DNA of 17,614 bases. It comes from CAZFPN01 sp044370655 (GTDB taxonomy: Bacteria; Pseudomonadota; Alphaproteobacteria; Rickettsiales; Deianiraeaceae). The notes beneath the pieces were generated by a model. It searched no databases. It was not told where the DNA came from and saw only the letters and a program-made list of their open reading frames with translations. Of this stretch, positions 17,222 to 17,614 are shown piece after piece. Location of the stretch: positions 1 to 17,614 of the forward strand of contig JBILVD010000017.1 of the NCBI GenBank assembly GCA_044370655.1, in the 5' to 3' direction. The translations under genes and the position numbers were made by a program. Position 1 is the first letter of the stretch. The number at the start of each line of letters is the position of its first letter.

Positions 17222-17583
17222 CCAGCATTAAAACTCCTTTCTATCAAGAAAATTATCTCATAATAAACCTCAAGCTTAGGTTATCAACCCCTATATTAAA
17301 CATATAATAGACATCAATTTTAAATTAAGCAAATACAAACACGGAAAAGAATAAGATTGTAATTGCTAATATAATAACAAATCTACCAAAAACATTATCC
17401 GCTAATTTATACAATCTTGCACTAAATAAATCTAAATGCTTAAATTAATCAAATACTAATCCAATCTTTAAACGGCATTGTCAAAAAATAGTAGATAACC
17501 CCAACTTCGTTTAAGAAACCAGTTGCAAACTAACATCTTCCAATAAAACCTTAAATTGAAAACAATAACTTTTTAAAGGATAT
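17222..17583. other. A/T-rich region without a clear gene
   Basis: No convincing gene, tRNA or terminator is seen. A weak inverted repeat, AACCT/AGGTT near 17268-17284, lacks a T-run. On the minus strand two very short frames (17534-17536 start, 22 residues; and 17444-17325, without an ATG) encode hydrophobic peptides, the second ending in a membrane-like helix; they may be remnants of a decayed gene or chance. Confidence 0.5.
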
Positions 17584-17614
17584 ATGAATAGTCTGCAACT
17601 TACCTCTATTTTTA
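17584..17614 (+). CDS. Possible start of a further gene, cut by the window end
   Basis: An ATG at 17584 opens a frame MNSLQLTSIF that runs off the window. Only ten codons are visible, so no product can be named. AAAGGA lies 3 nt before the ATG, the only purine-rich match near a start in the window, at a spacing too short for good Shine-Dalgarno use. Confidence 0.25.
   Translation, partial: MNSLQLTSIF

Overview
The window is AT-rich DNA that looks like a Rickettsiales-type alphaproteobacterium, probably host-associated. The evidence is an alphaproteobacterial 16S rRNA, a 16S gene standing alone without 23S or 5S downstream (the split rRNA arrangement typical of Rickettsiales), and alphaproteobacterial versions of Coq7, ElbB, PssA and PutA. 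I do not commit to a genus.

Layout. 1-1977 (minus): a long open-ended Asn/Ser/Lys-rich protein of unknown function, with its own promoter. 2045-4353 (minus): a tight lpxC-trxA-tmk-coq7 run. 4410-5174 (plus): uppP, divergent from lpxC and sharing a palindromic -10 with it. 5155-6122 (minus): a DUF1761-like membrane protein followed by a divergent folE. 6250-8321 (plus): a membrane-anchored TIR-like protein, elbB and pssA in one operon. 8302-8913 (minus): a RimJ/RimL-type acetyltransferase. 8914-9771: a long gap with several inverted repeats that may hold a structured RNA. 9772-14629 (plus): putP-putA, a complete proline uptake and oxidation unit. 14615-15121 (minus): a Blc lipocalin lipoprotein. 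15281-17221 (plus): a promoter, a pre-16S leader, 16S rRNA and rpmG as one transcription unit, the 16S bracketed by a long RNase III-type stem. 17222-17614: no clear gene except the possible first codons of one at the end.

The genes suggest an aerobic Gram-negative cell: lipid A synthesis (LpxC), carrier lipid recycling (UppP), phosphatidylserine synthesis (PssA), ubiquinone synthesis (Coq7), and proline as carbon, nitrogen and electron source (PutP/PutA). Packing is dense, with three convergent pairs overlapping at their stops and two same-strand overlaps.

Main discovery. The 16S 3' end keeps helix 45 and the GGAA dimethylation site, but the anti-Shine-Dalgarno CCUCC that should follow is absent; an A/U-only stretch (AUUAUAUAAU) follows GG instead. 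The pre-16S processing stem continues just downstream, which argues against an assembly break, and compensatory changes elsewhere argue that the rRNA is functional. None of the 16 fully visible gene starts has a credible Shine-Dalgarno. The same rRNA departs from consensus at other sites lining the mRNA path or initiation surface (690 loop G693A and A695U, P-site C1400U, pair 1409-1491, 1099-1100), and the co-transcribed L33 has an unusual internal insertion. Together these suggest a lineage that initiates translation without Shine-Dalgarno pairing.
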